From Muribaculaceae bacterium (GTDB lineage: Bacteria > Bacteroidota > Bacteroidia > Bacteroidales > Muribaculaceae), in the NCBI GenBank assembly GCA_017618355.1, contig JAFZUL010000159.1:1-55328 (forward strand): a stretch of 55,328 nucleotides of DNA, read 5' to 3'. A program made the translations under genes and the position numbers. The first letter of the stretch is position 1; the number at the start of each line of letters is the position of its first letter. Shown one piece after another: positions 1-8,685 of the stretch. Under the pieces are notes generated by a model, which was not told the origin of the DNA, did no database searches, and saw only the letters and a program-made list of their open reading frames with translations.

Positions 1-399
1 AATTTCAAGTTATATAAGAGCGAGAAGCTGCGCAGCAAGATAGAGATTGAGCGACTTTATGCACATGGCACATCGCTGATTGCATATCCACTGCGTGCAG
101 TCTATCTTGCCGTGCCAGCCGACGATAATGGTCATCCTGTGACGGCCCGCTTCCTTATATCCATTCCCAAAAAAAGGATTCGCCACGCCGTGAACCGCGT
201 GCTGCTGCGTCGCCGCACCCGCGAGGCCTACCGCCTTAACCGAGCTCTGCTAGAACCTGTGACCTCGCAAGGCAAGACTGTGCTCATAGGCTTCAACTGG
301 GTTGCCAACGACGAGCGCAACTATGCCACGATTGAGCGCAGCATACGAGAACTGCTCAGCAAGATTGCCACTGCGACAACCAACAACTGCGAGCCATGA
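1..399 (+). CDS. rnpA: Ribonuclease P protein component, 5' end outside the window
   Basis: The frame is open from the first base to a TGA at 397-399, so the gene begins upstream and about 132 residues of it are visible. The sequence shows the RnpA pattern: [11 protein letters not shown] followed by a YPLRAVY strand, then the basic helix with [18 protein letters not shown], which in this family contacts RNA. RnpA is the protein subunit of RNase P and helps the catalytic RNA mature tRNA 5' ends. A GTG at 112 could be mistaken for a start, but conserved family sequence lies before it, so it is internal. The stop overlaps the next gene's start as ATGA (396-399), which fits the common rnpA-yidD order and translational coupling. 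Confidence 0.92.
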   Translation, partial: NFKLYKSEKLRSKIEIERLYAHGTSLIAYPLRAVYLAVPADDNGHPVTARFLISIPKKRIRHAVNRVLLRRRTREAYRLNRALLEPVTSQGKTVLIGFNWVANDERNYATIERSIRELLSKIATATTNNCEP

Positions 400-1262
400 A
401 ACTCACCCTAGGCAACATAGCGAAGCAAATTTTTATTTTGCCAATCAAGTTCTACCAACGGTGTATCTCACCATTGCTGCCAGCAGCGTGCCGATACACT
501 CCAACCTGCAGCCACTATGCCGTAGAGGCTATCCAAGCCTACGGACCATTGAAAGGCACATGGATGGGTATCAAGCGTATCGTAAGCTGCAATCCGTGGG
601 GAGGACATGGCTATGACCCTGTGCCGCCCGTCATCACCAACTTCCACAGCCACGACACTGAAGCCCAGCAAGCCATCATCAGTGTTGATGTCAATGACTT
701 TAACCCGCTGTATGGCAAGACCTACTCAGTAGGCATCCACCCCTGGCACATAGGCGACGACTGGCAACAGCAGATAGAGAAACTCAAGGAGATATCGCAG
801 CACCAACTGGTGGTGGCTATAGGCGAAACAGGACTCGACACGCTCAAAGGAGCGCCGCTCGACATCCAGGAGCAGGTGATGCAAGCTCACATCAACATTG
901 CCGCAGCCGCCGAAAAGCCCCTCATAATCCACTGCGTGCGTACCTCGCAGCAGATTCTCAAACTATGGCGCGACAACCCTCAAGCCCATAACGTGGCTTG
1001 GATAATCCACGGCTTCCGTGGCAACGAGAACGTGGCTCGCGAACTGCTAGACGCGGGTTTCTACCTCTCCTTTGGTAGCAAGCACAACGAGCAGGTGCTT
1101 GCGGTCACACCCCTCGATCACCTGCTGGTGGAGACCGACGACGAGGCATCCACGAGCATTGACCAGGTGATTAAGACCATAGCCCAGAAGAAACAATGCA
1201 GCACATGGAAACTGCGCCGAAAAGTTCGTCAAACTGCCCTAAAAATTATTAGATATAAATGA
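396..1262 (+). CDS. yidD: YidD-TatD fusion: membrane insertion factor joined to a TatD-like metal hydrolase
   Basis: Residues 1 to about 77 form a complete YidD domain: an amphipathic N-terminus, [19 protein letters not shown], then [14 protein letters not shown]. YidD is a small inner-membrane-associated factor that assists YidC-dependent insertion. The frame continues without a break into a TatD-family hydrolase, with metal ligands in order: H84 and H86 (FHSH), E144 (GETGLD), H179 (IIHC), H205 (IHGFRG) and D248 (ETDD). In most bacteria these are separate proteins of about 75 and 210-260 residues. The TatD part here is about 210 residues and keeps all expected ligands, so it is probably active. 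The start codon overlaps the rnpA stop. A 29-nt gap separates it from the glycosyltransferase downstream. A sequencing error that removed a stop is possible but unlikely, since the junction is short and smooth. Confidence 0.9.
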   Translation: MKLTLGNIAKQIFILPIKFYQRCISPLLPAACRYTPTCSHYAVEAIQAYGPLKGTWMGIKRIVSCNPWGGHGYDPVPPVITNFHSHDTEAQQAIISVDVNDFNPLYGKTYSVGIHPWHIGDDWQQQIEKLKEISQHQLVVAIGETGLDTLKGAPLDIQEQVMQAHINIAAAAEKPLIIHCVRTSQQILKLWRDNPQAHNVAWIIHGFRGNENVARELLDAGFYLSFGSKHNEQVLAVTPLDHLLVETDDEASTSIDQVIKTIAQKKQCSTWKLRRKVRQTALKIIRYK

Positions 1263-1291
1263 TCATATTAGGTTCCCAAATTTGAACTGTA

Positions 1292-2089
1292 ATGAAACTA
1301 GGTGTGATAATTTCAACCTTTAATAATCCCGCATGGCTAGAGAAGACGATGTGGGGATACATGTGCCAGCTGCGAATGGCAGATGAGATAATTATCGCCG
1401 ACGATGGTTCCACCAACGAGACAAGAGAGCTGATAAAAACCTTTGTCAACAAGCTACCCATTAAGCATGTATGGCATGAGGACAACGGATTCCAGAAGAC
1501 GAAAATCCTGAATGAAGCTTTGAAGGTGAGTGAGAGCGAGTATCTTGTATTCACTGACCAAGACTGCATTCCGCGCGATGATTTCCTTCTCACTCATGAG
1601 CGTCACGCACGCGTTGGGCATTTCCTAAGTGGTGGTTATTTCAAACTGCCCATGGATATTAGCAAGCAGCTCACTCAGGAAGACATAAATACGCAGCGAG
1701 CCTTCGACCTACAATGGCTCAAGGAACAGGGATTGAGTTGGAATTTCAAGTGTACGAAGTTGGTTAAAAAAACCTGGTTCTCGTCATTGATGAACACAGT
1801 AACCCCGGCTAAAGCAACTTGGAATGGCATGAATTCTTCGGGTTGGCGCGAAGATATCATCAAGGCACGAGGCTTTGACGAGCGCATGAAATATGGTGGC
1901 GAGGACCGTGAACTGGGCGAGAGGCTGATGAATGCTGGCATTAAAGCTGTGCAGATTCGTTACTTGGCAATAACGCTACACCTTGATCACGACCGCCCCT
2001 ACAAGAATGAGGAACATTGGAAGATAAATAATTCCATAAGGGAAACAACGCGTCGCATGAAACTGACATATACCGAATATGGTTTGTAA
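1292..2089 (+). CDS. Family 2 glycosyltransferase
   Basis: A 265-residue GT-A type glycosyltransferase. The N-terminus LGVIISTFNNP is the usual first strand, IIIADDGSTNET holds the nucleotide-sugar-binding aspartates, and FTDQDCIP is the metal-binding DxD-like motif. The C-terminal half (NGMNSSGWREDI, then GFDERMKYGGEDRELGERL) resembles the domain of galactosyltransferase-like GT2 enzymes, where the GGED acidic residues take part in catalysis. No membrane segment or signal peptide is seen, so it is probably cytoplasmic and acts on a lipid-linked or LPS-type acceptor. It lies between the yidD-tatD fusion and a glycan gene set that has its own promoter. Donor and acceptor cannot be read from the sequence. 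Confidence 0.85.
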   Translation: MKLGVIISTFNNPAWLEKTMWGYMCQLRMADEIIIADDGSTNETRELIKTFVNKLPIKHVWHEDNGFQKTKILNEALKVSESEYLVFTDQDCIPRDDFLLTHERHARVGHFLSGGYFKLPMDISKQLTQEDINTQRAFDLQWLKEQGLSWNFKCTKLVKKTWFSSLMNTVTPAKATWNGMNSSGWREDIIKARGFDERMKYGGEDRELGERLMNAGIKAVQIRYLAITLHLDHDRPYKNEEHWKINNSIRETTRRMKLTYTEYGL

Positions 2090-2193
2090 TCTTTGGGTAA
2101 AGCGACAGCAGAATTATTCATTAAAAACATAGTTCGCTTTGACGAGATAGATGGTTTTTTAACTACAAAACTCTATAGTTTCTTTTTTATTAT

Positions 2194-2201
2194 TAACTTT
2201 G
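2194..2201 (+). promoter_or_regulatory. -7 promoter element for the DUF4254 operon
   Basis: TAACTTTG matches the Bacteroidota -7 consensus TAnnTTTG and lies 28 bases before the DUF4254 start codon in an AT-rich stretch. No clear TTTG box is found 19-21 bases upstream, so the -33 element is weak. Confidence 0.5.
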
Positions 2202-2228
2202 CAGATTATTATTTAAAAAGAGAATAAT

Positions 2229-2837
2229 ATGAACTTTGCCGAGAAATCCAATCAAATATTCGATAAGACTATATCATTGTATCACGTCACCGACGATATT
2301 GATGCACAAGTCCAAAACCCTTATCCTGAAGGAAGCATCGAAGCCGAACTTTTCACCAAATGCTGGATTGACAGCGTGCAATGGCACCTCGAGGACATAA
2401 TTCGCGACCCAGAGATAGACCCAGTCGCCGCCCTCGCCCTGAAGCGCCGCATCGACCGAAGCAACCAAGACCGCACCGACCTCGTGGAGAAAATCGACAG
2501 CTATTTTCGCACAATATATGCCGATGTTAAGGTACTCGACGACGCTACCATCAACACCGAGAGCCCGGCATGGGCGATAGATCGCCTCTCGATTCTAGCG
2601 CTGAAAATCTACCATATGCGCGAGCAGGTGGAGCGCAGCGATGCATCACCAAGCCACATCGAGCAGTGCCAGCACAAACTCTCAGTGCTGCTTGAACAAC
2701 GCGTGGACCTCACCACCGCCATCGACCAACTGCTCGACGACATCGCCACAGGCCGCAAATACATGAAGGTCTATCGCCAAATGAAGATGTATAACGACCC
2801 AGAAACCAACCCCGTGTTATATGGCAAAAAGCAGTGA
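2229..2837 (+). CDS. DUF4254 family protein
   Basis: A 202-residue, mostly alpha-helical, charged protein without signal peptide or membrane segment. It matches the DUF4254 pattern known from Bacteroidota: an N-terminal FAEKSNQIFDKTISLYH, a central KCWIDSVQWHLEDIIRDP helix and an LALKRRIDRSNQDRTDLVE segment. The molecular function of the family is unknown. It is the first gene of a tight set: its end overlaps the GT9 gene by 17 bases, and GT9 overlaps the SDR gene by 4. That coupling suggests a role with the heptosyltransferase-like enzyme in LPS core or other envelope glycan assembly; this is an inference from position only. Confidence 0.85.
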   Translation: MNFAEKSNQIFDKTISLYHVTDDIDAQVQNPYPEGSIEAELFTKCWIDSVQWHLEDIIRDPEIDPVAALALKRRIDRSNQDRTDLVEKIDSYFRTIYADVKVLDDATINTESPAWAIDRLSILALKIYHMREQVERSDASPSHIEQCQHKLSVLLEQRVDLTTAIDQLLDDIATGRKYMKVYRQMKMYNDPETNPVLYGKKQ

Positions 2838-3873
2838 GGAAAAGATATTAAGAAACGTTCTCATCACCCGATTCTCGGCTCTAGGCGATGTGGCTATGAC
2901 TATCCCCATAGTTTATCCTATGTGCGAGGCAAACCCGCAGGTGAGCTTTGTTTTTGCCACTCGCAAGATGGACGAAGGGTTGTTTATCAACCGCCCAAGC
3001 AACCTCATTGTGCTGGGCATCGACCTCGACAATTACAGTGGTATCATAGGACCAGTAAAACTAGCCAAAAATCTTCAATACCGCTATGACTTTGATGCCA
3101 TGGCCGACTTGCACGACGTGCTGCGCACCAAACTCATGCGGGTTGTGCTCAAGTGCAAAAAGGTGAACGTGGCAGTCATCGACAAGGGGCGCAAAGAAAA
3201 GCGCAAACTTATTACTGGACAAACTCGTGCCCCTCTCATATCTACTCATGCGCGCTATAAGGAAGTATTCAAGCAGTTAGGACTCAAACTAGGTGAGGAG
3301 TTCACTAGCATCATCGCTCATGGTGGAACACTCAAGAGCCCTATTGTGCCTGCTAAGGAAGATGGCGACCGCTGGATCGCCGTGGCTCCATTCTCACAGC
3401 ACCAGGGCAAAGAGTATCCACTGGAACAGATGCAACTGGTAATTGGCGAGATGTCGCGGTGGGAGCATTGTCATCTATTCCTGATGGGGGGCGGCAAGAA
3501 TGAGCGCGACACTCTTGCCCCCATCATGAGGCGTTACTCCAACGTACTGTCGCTGCCACACATCAAGCACTCGTTTGCCGACGAATTGGCATTACTAAGC
3601 CACTGCGACGTGATGCTTACAATGGACTCGGCCAACATGCATTTGGCTTCACTAGTGGGATTGCCTACTGTGAGCGTATGGGGCGCTACTCATCCTTATT
3701 GTGGCTTTTTGGGTTGGCATCAAGCGTTGAAAGATACAGTGCAGCTTGACCTTGACTGCAGGCCTTGCTCGGTGTTTGGCAACAAGAAATGCCGCTTTGG
3801 CGATTATCACTGCATGCGCGATATATACCCTGAAATGATATTGAAAAAAGTAAAAACTGTTCTTGATCGATGA
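2821..3873 (+). CDS. Family 9 glycosyltransferase (heptosyltransferase-like)
   Basis: A 350-residue GT-B type enzyme of the ADP-heptose:LPS heptosyltransferase family. The N-terminal Rossmann half begins with NVLITRFSALGDVAMTIP, the hallmark glycine-rich acceptor-side motif. The C-terminal half has the donor-site region MDSANMHLASLVGLPTVSVWG followed by ATHP, and then a cysteine-bearing tail (CRPCSVFGNKKCRFGDYHC). The enzyme would transfer a heptose or related sugar to a lipid A-core type acceptor on the cytoplasmic face of the inner membrane. The start lies inside the last codons of the DUF4254 gene, and the stop overlaps the next start as ATGA, so the three genes are translationally coupled. 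Confidence 0.9.
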   Translation: MAKSSEEKILRNVLITRFSALGDVAMTIPIVYPMCEANPQVSFVFATRKMDEGLFINRPSNLIVLGIDLDNYSGIIGPVKLAKNLQYRYDFDAMADLHDVLRTKLMRVVLKCKKVNVAVIDKGRKEKRKLITGQTRAPLISTHARYKEVFKQLGLKLGEEFTSIIAHGGTLKSPIVPAKEDGDRWIAVAPFSQHQGKEYPLEQMQLVIGEMSRWEHCHLFLMGGGKNERDTLAPIMRRYSNVLSLPHIKHSFADELALLSHCDVMLTMDSANMHLASLVGLPTVSVWGATHPYCGFLGWHQALKDTVQLDLDCRPCSVFGNKKCRFGDYHCMRDIYPEMILKKVKTVLDR

Positions 3874-4880
3874 CTAAAAAGATTCTCATTACAGGCGCTG
3901 GAGGCTTTATTGGCGGTTACCTCGTGGAGGAAGCCCTGAGCCGTGGCTATGAGACCTGGGCAGCGGTGCGCAAGACCACAAGCCGCAAGTTTCTCACTGA
4001 TGAACGCATAAACTTTCTCGAACTCGACTTTACCAACGAGGAAGCGCTTCACAACACCCTCAAAGACCACATCGCCCAACACGGAAAGTGGGACTATGTG
4101 GTCCACAACTTAGGACTCACCAAAGCCACCAACTACCTCGACTTCGAGACGGTGAACTATGGCTGCCTCAAGGCGATTGTCGATGAGCTGAAAGAGCTTG
4201 ACGCGGTGCCCGAGGTGTTTCTGATGATGAGCAGCCTCAGCGTGATGGGCCCTGGCGACGACGAGAACTACACGCCATTTAAGAGCAGCGATATTCCTGT
4301 CCCAAACACCCGCTACGGAACCTCGAAACTCAAGGGAGAGACCTATCTGCAGATGCAAAGCGACTTCCCTTACACTATCTTCCGCTGCACGGGAGTGTAT
4401 GGTCCTCACGAACGCGACTACTTCTTGATGATTAAGAGTATAAAACGCGGCTTTGATTTCAGCGTGGGCTTCAAAAAGCAAATGCTCACATTCATTTATG
4501 TGAAAGACCTGGCACGAGGCGTGATGGACGCTCTGGAGGCTGGACCCAAGCGCAAAGCCTACTTCATGAGCGAAGACCGAAGCTACACCCAACAGGAGTT
4601 CCGAAAGATAGTGCTTGACGAGTTAGGCAAGAAGTTTGTCATTCCCATCACCTGTCCGCTGTGGGTGGTGAAAATCGTGTGCCATGTGTCGGAGTTCATC
4701 AGCCGATTCACTGGCAAACCCAGCACCCTCAACCCCGACAAGTTCCGCATCCTCAAGCAGCGCAACTGGCTCTGCGACACCACCGACGCCGAGCGCGACT
4801 TTGGCTTCAAGACCCAGTACGACTTGCGTCAAGGCATCCACGAAGCAATCGAGTGGTACAAAAGCGCAAAATGGCTGTAA
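3870..4880 (+). CDS. NAD-dependent epimerase/dehydratase (extended SDR)
   Basis: A 336-residue extended short-chain dehydrogenase/reductase. Near the N-terminus ITGAGGFIGG is the NAD(P)-binding glycine motif. A SSLSVMG serine segment and YGTSKLKGE near residue 150 give the Ser/Tyr/Lys catalytic set, followed by FRCTGVYGP, typical of nucleotide-sugar epimerases and related reductases. The C-terminal part is more divergent, so the substrate is uncertain: a nucleotide sugar is suggested by the neighbouring glycosyltransferases, but Bacteroidota also have SDRs of this type acting on other substrates. Its ATG overlaps the GT9 stop codon, so it is co-translated with it and is probably the last gene of the set. 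Confidence 0.85.
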   Translation: MTKKILITGAGGFIGGYLVEEALSRGYETWAAVRKTTSRKFLTDERINFLELDFTNEEALHNTLKDHIAQHGKWDYVVHNLGLTKATNYLDFETVNYGCLKAIVDELKELDAVPEVFLMMSSLSVMGPGDDENYTPFKSSDIPVPNTRYGTSKLKGETYLQMQSDFPYTIFRCTGVYGPHERDYFLMIKSIKRGFDFSVGFKKQMLTFIYVKDLARGVMDALEAGPKRKAYFMSEDRSYTQQEFRKIVLDELGKKFVIPITCPLWVVKIVCHVSEFISRFTGKPSTLNPDKFRILKQRNWLCDTTDAERDFGFKTQYDLRQGIHEAIEWYKSAKWL

Positions 4881-4881
4881 A

Positions 4882-4904
4882 AATGCAGAATGCACAATTC
4901 ATTC
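4882..4904 (+). repeat. Degenerate phrase repeat after the SDR gene
   Basis: Right after the stop codon, AATGCAGAATGCACAATTC repeats the unit AATGCA with small changes. A similar phrase occurs near 46351-46379 and, on the other strand, at 15866-15887. Confidence 0.45.
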
Positions 4905-4936
4905 AAATTTCAATTGAGCTCTTCAACAGAAAAAGC

Positions 4937-4999
4937 CAAAATTTTAAAGTTGTACTTTAGATTTTTGTCAAAATTTTAAAGTTGCACTTTAGATTTTTG
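4937..4999 (+). repeat. Two tandem 31-bp repeats (period 32) before the ATPase gene
   Basis: Copies at 4937-4967 and 4969-4999 begin CAAAATTTTAAAGTTG and differ at one base (GTTGTACTT versus GTTGCACTT). Each holds a small dyad, TAAAGT then ACTTTA around a 3-base centre. They lie 109-171 bases before the DUF4143 ATPase start and upstream of its promoter. Confidence 0.8.
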
Positions 5000-5060
5000 A
5001 TAATTTAAAAACCATCTATCGACTCATTTTGAGTATATTGAGCATTTTTGTTTCAAAAAC

Positions 5061-5091
5061 TTTTGCATTATAAAATATTTTTGTATCTTTG
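5061..5091 (+). promoter_or_regulatory. Bacteroidota-type promoter for the ATPase gene
   Basis: A TTTTG box at 5061-5065 and TATCTTTG at 5084-5091 form a -33/-7 pair. The ATG at 5108 is 16 bases beyond the -7 box. An upstream in-frame start at 5048 would lie before this promoter, so it is rejected as the translation start. Confidence 0.65.
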
Positions 5092-5107
5092 CAAAAAACA
5101 TTCAAAT

Positions 5108-6256
5108 ATGTTCAAACGAATCTTAGAATTAGAAGATATTTATGAGGATAGCTTATTCCTCTGGGGTGCACGTCAAACGGGAAAAAGCACTTTGCTAAAC
5201 ACATTGTTTCCAGATGCTGTGTACTATGATTTGCTTAAGGCTGATGTGTTCACAGAACTTAAGTTCAACCCTTCTCTTCTACGCCAACGAGTAGAAGCGC
5301 TACCACCAGAGGCAATTGTCATTATTGATGAGGTTCAGAAAATCCCTGCCTTACTAGATGAGGTTCATTGGCTTATGGTCAATCACGGCACACACTTCAT
5401 TTTGTGTGGTTCCAGCGCAAGAAAATTGCGTCGCAGTGGCGCAAACTTATTAGGAGGTAGAGCATTAAGCGATAGACTATATCCATTGGTAAGTGCCGAA
5501 ATTCCCGATTTTGACCTTGATAAAGCGGTTAATTTTGGTATGCTGCCTAGACACTATCTTGCCAAAAACGCCAAACGGCGACTATCAGCCTATGTGGGTG
5601 ATTACCTTCAGCAAGAAATCATTGCCGAAGCTTTAACACGTGACTTGACTTCATTTACCCGATTTATGACCATCGCCGCCATGTGTGATGGAGAAGTGGT
5701 GAACTTCACTAACATTGCACGCGAATGTGGTGTTTCAGGAGTAACTGTCAAGGAGTATTTCACAATACTTGAGGAAACAATGATTGGATTCTTTGTGCCA
5801 GCATTTAACAAAAAAGTGAAAAGACGCATCACCCAGATGCCAAAGTTCTATTACTTTGATGTGGGAATTGTAAACAGTCTGCTCAACAGAACACAACTTC
5901 AGCAAGGAACAGCAGAATATGGTCATGCCTTTGAACACTTGATAATTCAGGAAATTGTTGCTTATTTGGGATATAATAGAAGCGACAAAAAATTAACTTA
6001 CTGGCGAACACACGACAACAACTACGAAGTTGATGCCGTAATAGGTGATGCCGAGGTGGCACTTGAAATTAAGTCATCAGATTCTATAAAAACATCCCAT
6101 TTGCGAGGCCTTAAAGCCTTTAGACAAGATTATCCCTCTGTCAAGTCTTTTATTGTCAGCAATGAAAATGCTCCACGAATAGTTGACGACATTGTGATAC
6201 TACCTGCTAAAACATTCCTACAAAAGCTTTGGGCAAATGATATCATAACTCCATAG
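5108..6256 (+). CDS. AAA ATPase with DUF4143 and nuclease-like C-terminus
   Basis: A 382-residue protein with Walker A GARQTGKS (residues 20-27), Walker B IVIIDE (70-75), and a helical DUF4143 region in the second half. The end contains EVDAVIGDAEVALEIKSS, which has the spacing of a PD-(D/E)xK nuclease core. Such ATPases are very common in Bacteroidota, often in many scattered copies, and their role is not established; some are suspected to be mobile or defence-linked. The ATG at 5108 was chosen because the promoter ends 16 bases before it. The gene stands alone, its base composition is AT-richer than its neighbours, and it is preceded by a tandem repeat. This fits recent acquisition, which is an inference. 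Confidence 0.85.
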   Translation: MFKRILELEDIYEDSLFLWGARQTGKSTLLNTLFPDAVYYDLLKADVFTELKFNPSLLRQRVEALPPEAIVIIDEVQKIPALLDEVHWLMVNHGTHFILCGSSARKLRRSGANLLGGRALSDRLYPLVSAEIPDFDLDKAVNFGMLPRHYLAKNAKRRLSAYVGDYLQQEIIAEALTRDLTSFTRFMTIAAMCDGEVVNFTNIARECGVSGVTVKEYFTILEETMIGFFVPAFNKKVKRRITQMPKFYYFDVGIVNSLLNRTQLQQGTAEYGHAFEHLIIQEIVAYLGYNRSDKKLTYWRTHDNNYEVDAVIGDAEVALEIKSSDSIKTSHLRGLKAFRQDYPSVKSFIVSNENAPRIVDDIVILPAKTFLQKLWANDIITP

Positions 6257-6311
6257 ATTTTGATTTAATCAATTATAATTTTCAAAAACTTGTTTTCTCG
6301 TTAATTTGACT

Positions 6312-7322
6312 ATGATAATACTTGGAATTGAATCGTCATGCGACGACACCAGTGCAGCGGTCATTAGGGACTGCGTGTTGTTGAGCAATGTCATCGCGAG
6401 CCAAAAGGTGCATGAGGCCTACGGCGGAGTGGTGCCTGAGTTGGCATCGCGCGCTCATCAGCAGAACATTGTGCCGGTAGTTAGCGAGGCAATACGGCAG
6501 GCAGGCATCGACAAGAGCGAGATTGACGCCATCGCCTTCACACGTGGTCCTGGCCTTCCTGGCTCGCTCCATGTGGGCACGGCTTTCAGCAAAGGTCTGG
6601 CACTGGCCCTGAACATACCACTCGTTGATGTGAACCATCTTCACGGTCACGTGTTAGCACATTTCATCAAAGAAGACGAGAATACCGAGGTTCCTGAGTT
6701 CCCTTTCCTGTGCTTGCTCATCAGCGGCGGAAACTCGCAGATTATCAAAGTTGACTCGCCCTACGACATGGAAATCATGGGACAAACCATCGACGATGCT
6801 GCCGGTGAGGCCTTCGACAAATGCGCCAAAGTGATGGGACTGCCTTACCCAGGCGGACCCTACATCGATGAATTGTCAAAGCAGGGCGACGCCAAGCGCT
6901 TCAAGTTCTCAAAACCGCACATCGAAGGCTATAACTACAGTTTCAGCGGCTTGAAGACGTCGTTCCTTTACACCCTGCGCGACGAACTCAAAGTAAACCC
7001 CAATTTCATAGAAGAGAACAAGGCCGACCTTGCCGCCTCGCTGCAAAAGACCATCATCGACATTCTAATGGACAAGTTTGGCAAAGCAATCAAAGACACT
7101 GGCATCAAAACGGTAGCGATTGGCGGAGGCGTGAGCGCCAACAGCGGCGTGCGTGCCGCCGTACAGCAGTACTGCGACCGCCGAGGCATCAAGGCGTTCA
7201 TCCCTAAGCGCACTTTCACCACCGACAACGCCGCCATGATTGCCGTGGCTGGCCACTATAAATTCCTGCGCGGCGAGACCTGCGACATCACCGCCCCACC
7301 CTTCGCCAGAGTGGTTATTTAA
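6312..7322 (+). CDS. tsaD: tRNA N6-adenosine threonylcarbamoyltransferase
   Basis: A 336-residue ASKHA-fold enzyme of normal length. It opens with IILGIESSCDDTSAA, has the metal-binding HLHGH motif, then LLISGGNSQI, YPGGPYID, YSFSGLKT and a C-terminal IGGGVSANSG, all diagnostic of TsaD/Kae1. Working with TsaB and TsaE, it transfers the threonylcarbamoyl group from its adenylate to A37 of ANN-decoding tRNAs in the cytoplasm. The ATG at 6312 is preferred to a TTG two codons earlier because the family starts right at the first strand. It is separated from the ATPase by 55 bases and probably has its own transcript. Confidence 0.97.
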   Translation: MIILGIESSCDDTSAAVIRDCVLLSNVIASQKVHEAYGGVVPELASRAHQQNIVPVVSEAIRQAGIDKSEIDAIAFTRGPGLPGSLHVGTAFSKGLALALNIPLVDVNHLHGHVLAHFIKEDENTEVPEFPFLCLLISGGNSQIIKVDSPYDMEIMGQTIDDAAGEAFDKCAKVMGLPYPGGPYIDELSKQGDAKRFKFSKPHIEGYNYSFSGLKTSFLYTLRDELKVNPNFIEENKADLAASLQKTIIDILMDKFGKAIKDTGIKTVAIGGGVSANSGVRAAVQQYCDRRGIKAFIPKRTFTTDNAAMIAVAGHYKFLRGETCDITAPPFARVVI

Positions 7323-7370
7323 TCGTGAAAGGAGGATGGAGGAAAGTGGAACGAGCGACGAGTCGCAGCT

Positions 7371-7408
7371 CACTTAACACTTATCACATAACAACACTTA
7401 TCACTTAA
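7371..7408 (+). repeat. Phrase repeat just before the M48 peptidase gene
   Basis: CACTTAACACTTATCAC, then a variant containing CACTTATCACTTAA, fills the stretch up to four bases before the ATG at 7413. A small inverted motif GCGACGAGTCGC lies just upstream at 7355-7366. Confidence 0.6.
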
Positions 7409-7412
7409 ATAG

Positions 7413-8648
7413 ATGCATCCATTACTCATATTAATAATCGCATTCGTGCTACTAGAGTTTGGCGTGAGCAGCTTGCTGTCGTGGCTTAACGGAAAGTGGA
7501 TGACTCATCCCATTCCAAAAGTACTTGAAGGCTTATATGACGAAGAGAAATACCAAAAGCAACAAGCCTATATGCGTGCCAACAAGCGCGTGGGATGGAT
7601 AGAGCGCTGTGTTTCGCTTGCCATCACCCTTGCCGTACTTATCCCCGGCGTGCTTGGCTGGCTTGATGACCTCACTGCCCAGTGGACACACAGTCTGCTG
7701 CTTCAGCTGCTAATCTTTTTTGCCATCTATGCCGTGGTCTCGGCTATCATCAGCCTGCCGTTCAGTTATTACGATACCTTTATCATTGAGCAGAAATTTG
7801 GCTTCAACAAAACTACCCACCTCACCTTTTGGCTCGACACCCTCAAGAGTCTCCTGCTAACTTTGGTGCTCGGAGGAATGCTGCTCAGCGTTATTTTCAT
7901 TCTCTATAGCTACCTAGGCCCGTCGTTCTGGATTTGGGCAACGCTGGTGTGTGCCGCGTTTATCATCTTCTTCTCATTGTTTTACAGCAACTTGATTGTG
8001 CCTCTGTTCAATAAGCAGAAACCTCTTGAGGAAGGCGAACTGCGCACCGCAATCGAGAACGCATCCCATGAGATGGGCTTCTCTATCAAAAACATCTACG
8101 TAATCAACGGCTCCAAGCATAGCACTAAGGCCAATGCATATTTCACCGGCTTCGGCATGAAGAAGCGCGTGGTGCTCTACGACACCCTTATTGAGCAGCT
8201 AACTACCGAGGAGATTGTGGCGGTACTGGCGCATGAGTTGGGCCACAACAAGCATCGTGACACAATCAAGACTATGATAATGAGCATAGTGATGGTGGCT
8301 GTCAATCTCTTCGTGTTCTCGCTGCTTGCCGATAACCCCGAACTCTCGCACGCACTCGGCGGCACACGCGACCATTCGTTTGCCCTTTCGCTCGTAGCCT
8401 TCTCGCTGCTGTTCTCGCCCATTGACCTCGTTATTGAACCCATCATCAATGGTGTGTCGAGGCGCTGCGAATATGCCGCCGACGCCTTCGCCAAGAAATA
8501 CGACCATAGCGAACACCTGATTTCGGGACTCAAAAAGTTGAGCGCCAACACCCTCTCCAATCTCACCCCGCATCCCGCAGTAGTGTGGATGGACTACAGC
8601 CACCCCACCCTAGCGCAACGCATAACTGCGTTAATGAAAAATGTTTAA
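7413..8648 (+). CDS. M48 family metallopeptidase (CAAX protease/Ste24-like)
   Basis: A 411-residue integral membrane zinc protease. The N-terminus is hydrophobic, and more hydrophobic segments follow around residues 70-85, 100-120, 145-170 and 175-195. The zinc motif HELGH begins at residue 274 inside VAVLAHELGHNKH, and a later RRCEYAADAFA segment supplies the third ligand (glutamate) and the conserved EYxAD pattern. The N-terminal layout (the region with FEQKFGFN-like IIEQKFGFN) is that of Ste24/CAAX prenyl protease 1. In bacteria these enzymes probably act in membrane protein quality control rather than in prenyl processing. It is a single gene between tsaD and cinA. Confidence 0.92.
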   Translation: MHPLLILIIAFVLLEFGVSSLLSWLNGKWMTHPIPKVLEGLYDEEKYQKQQAYMRANKRVGWIERCVSLAITLAVLIPGVLGWLDDLTAQWTHSLLLQLLIFFAIYAVVSAIISLPFSYYDTFIIEQKFGFNKTTHLTFWLDTLKSLLLTLVLGGMLLSVIFILYSYLGPSFWIWATLVCAAFIIFFSLFYSNLIVPLFNKQKPLEEGELRTAIENASHEMGFSIKNIYVINGSKHSTKANAYFTGFGMKKRVVLYDTLIEQLTTEEIVAVLAHELGHNKHRDTIKTMIMSIVMVAVNLFVFSLLADNPELSHALGGTRDHSFALSLVAFSLLFSPIDLVIEPIINGVSRRCEYAADAFAKKYDHSEHLISGLKKLSANTLSNLTPHPAVVWMDYSHPTLAQRITALMKNV

Positions 8649-8685
8649 TTTATAACGCATTACCATTAATCTCACCACAGTCCTC

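Noticed and set aside
112-399. Short version of RnpA beginning at GTG 112
   Set aside because: Conserved RnpA sequence continues upstream to the window edge, so the gene is cut by the edge and does not start there.
5048-5107. Extended N-terminus of the DUF4143 ATPase
   Set aside because: The stretch contains the promoter boxes (TTTTG and TATCTTTG), so translation must start at 5108.
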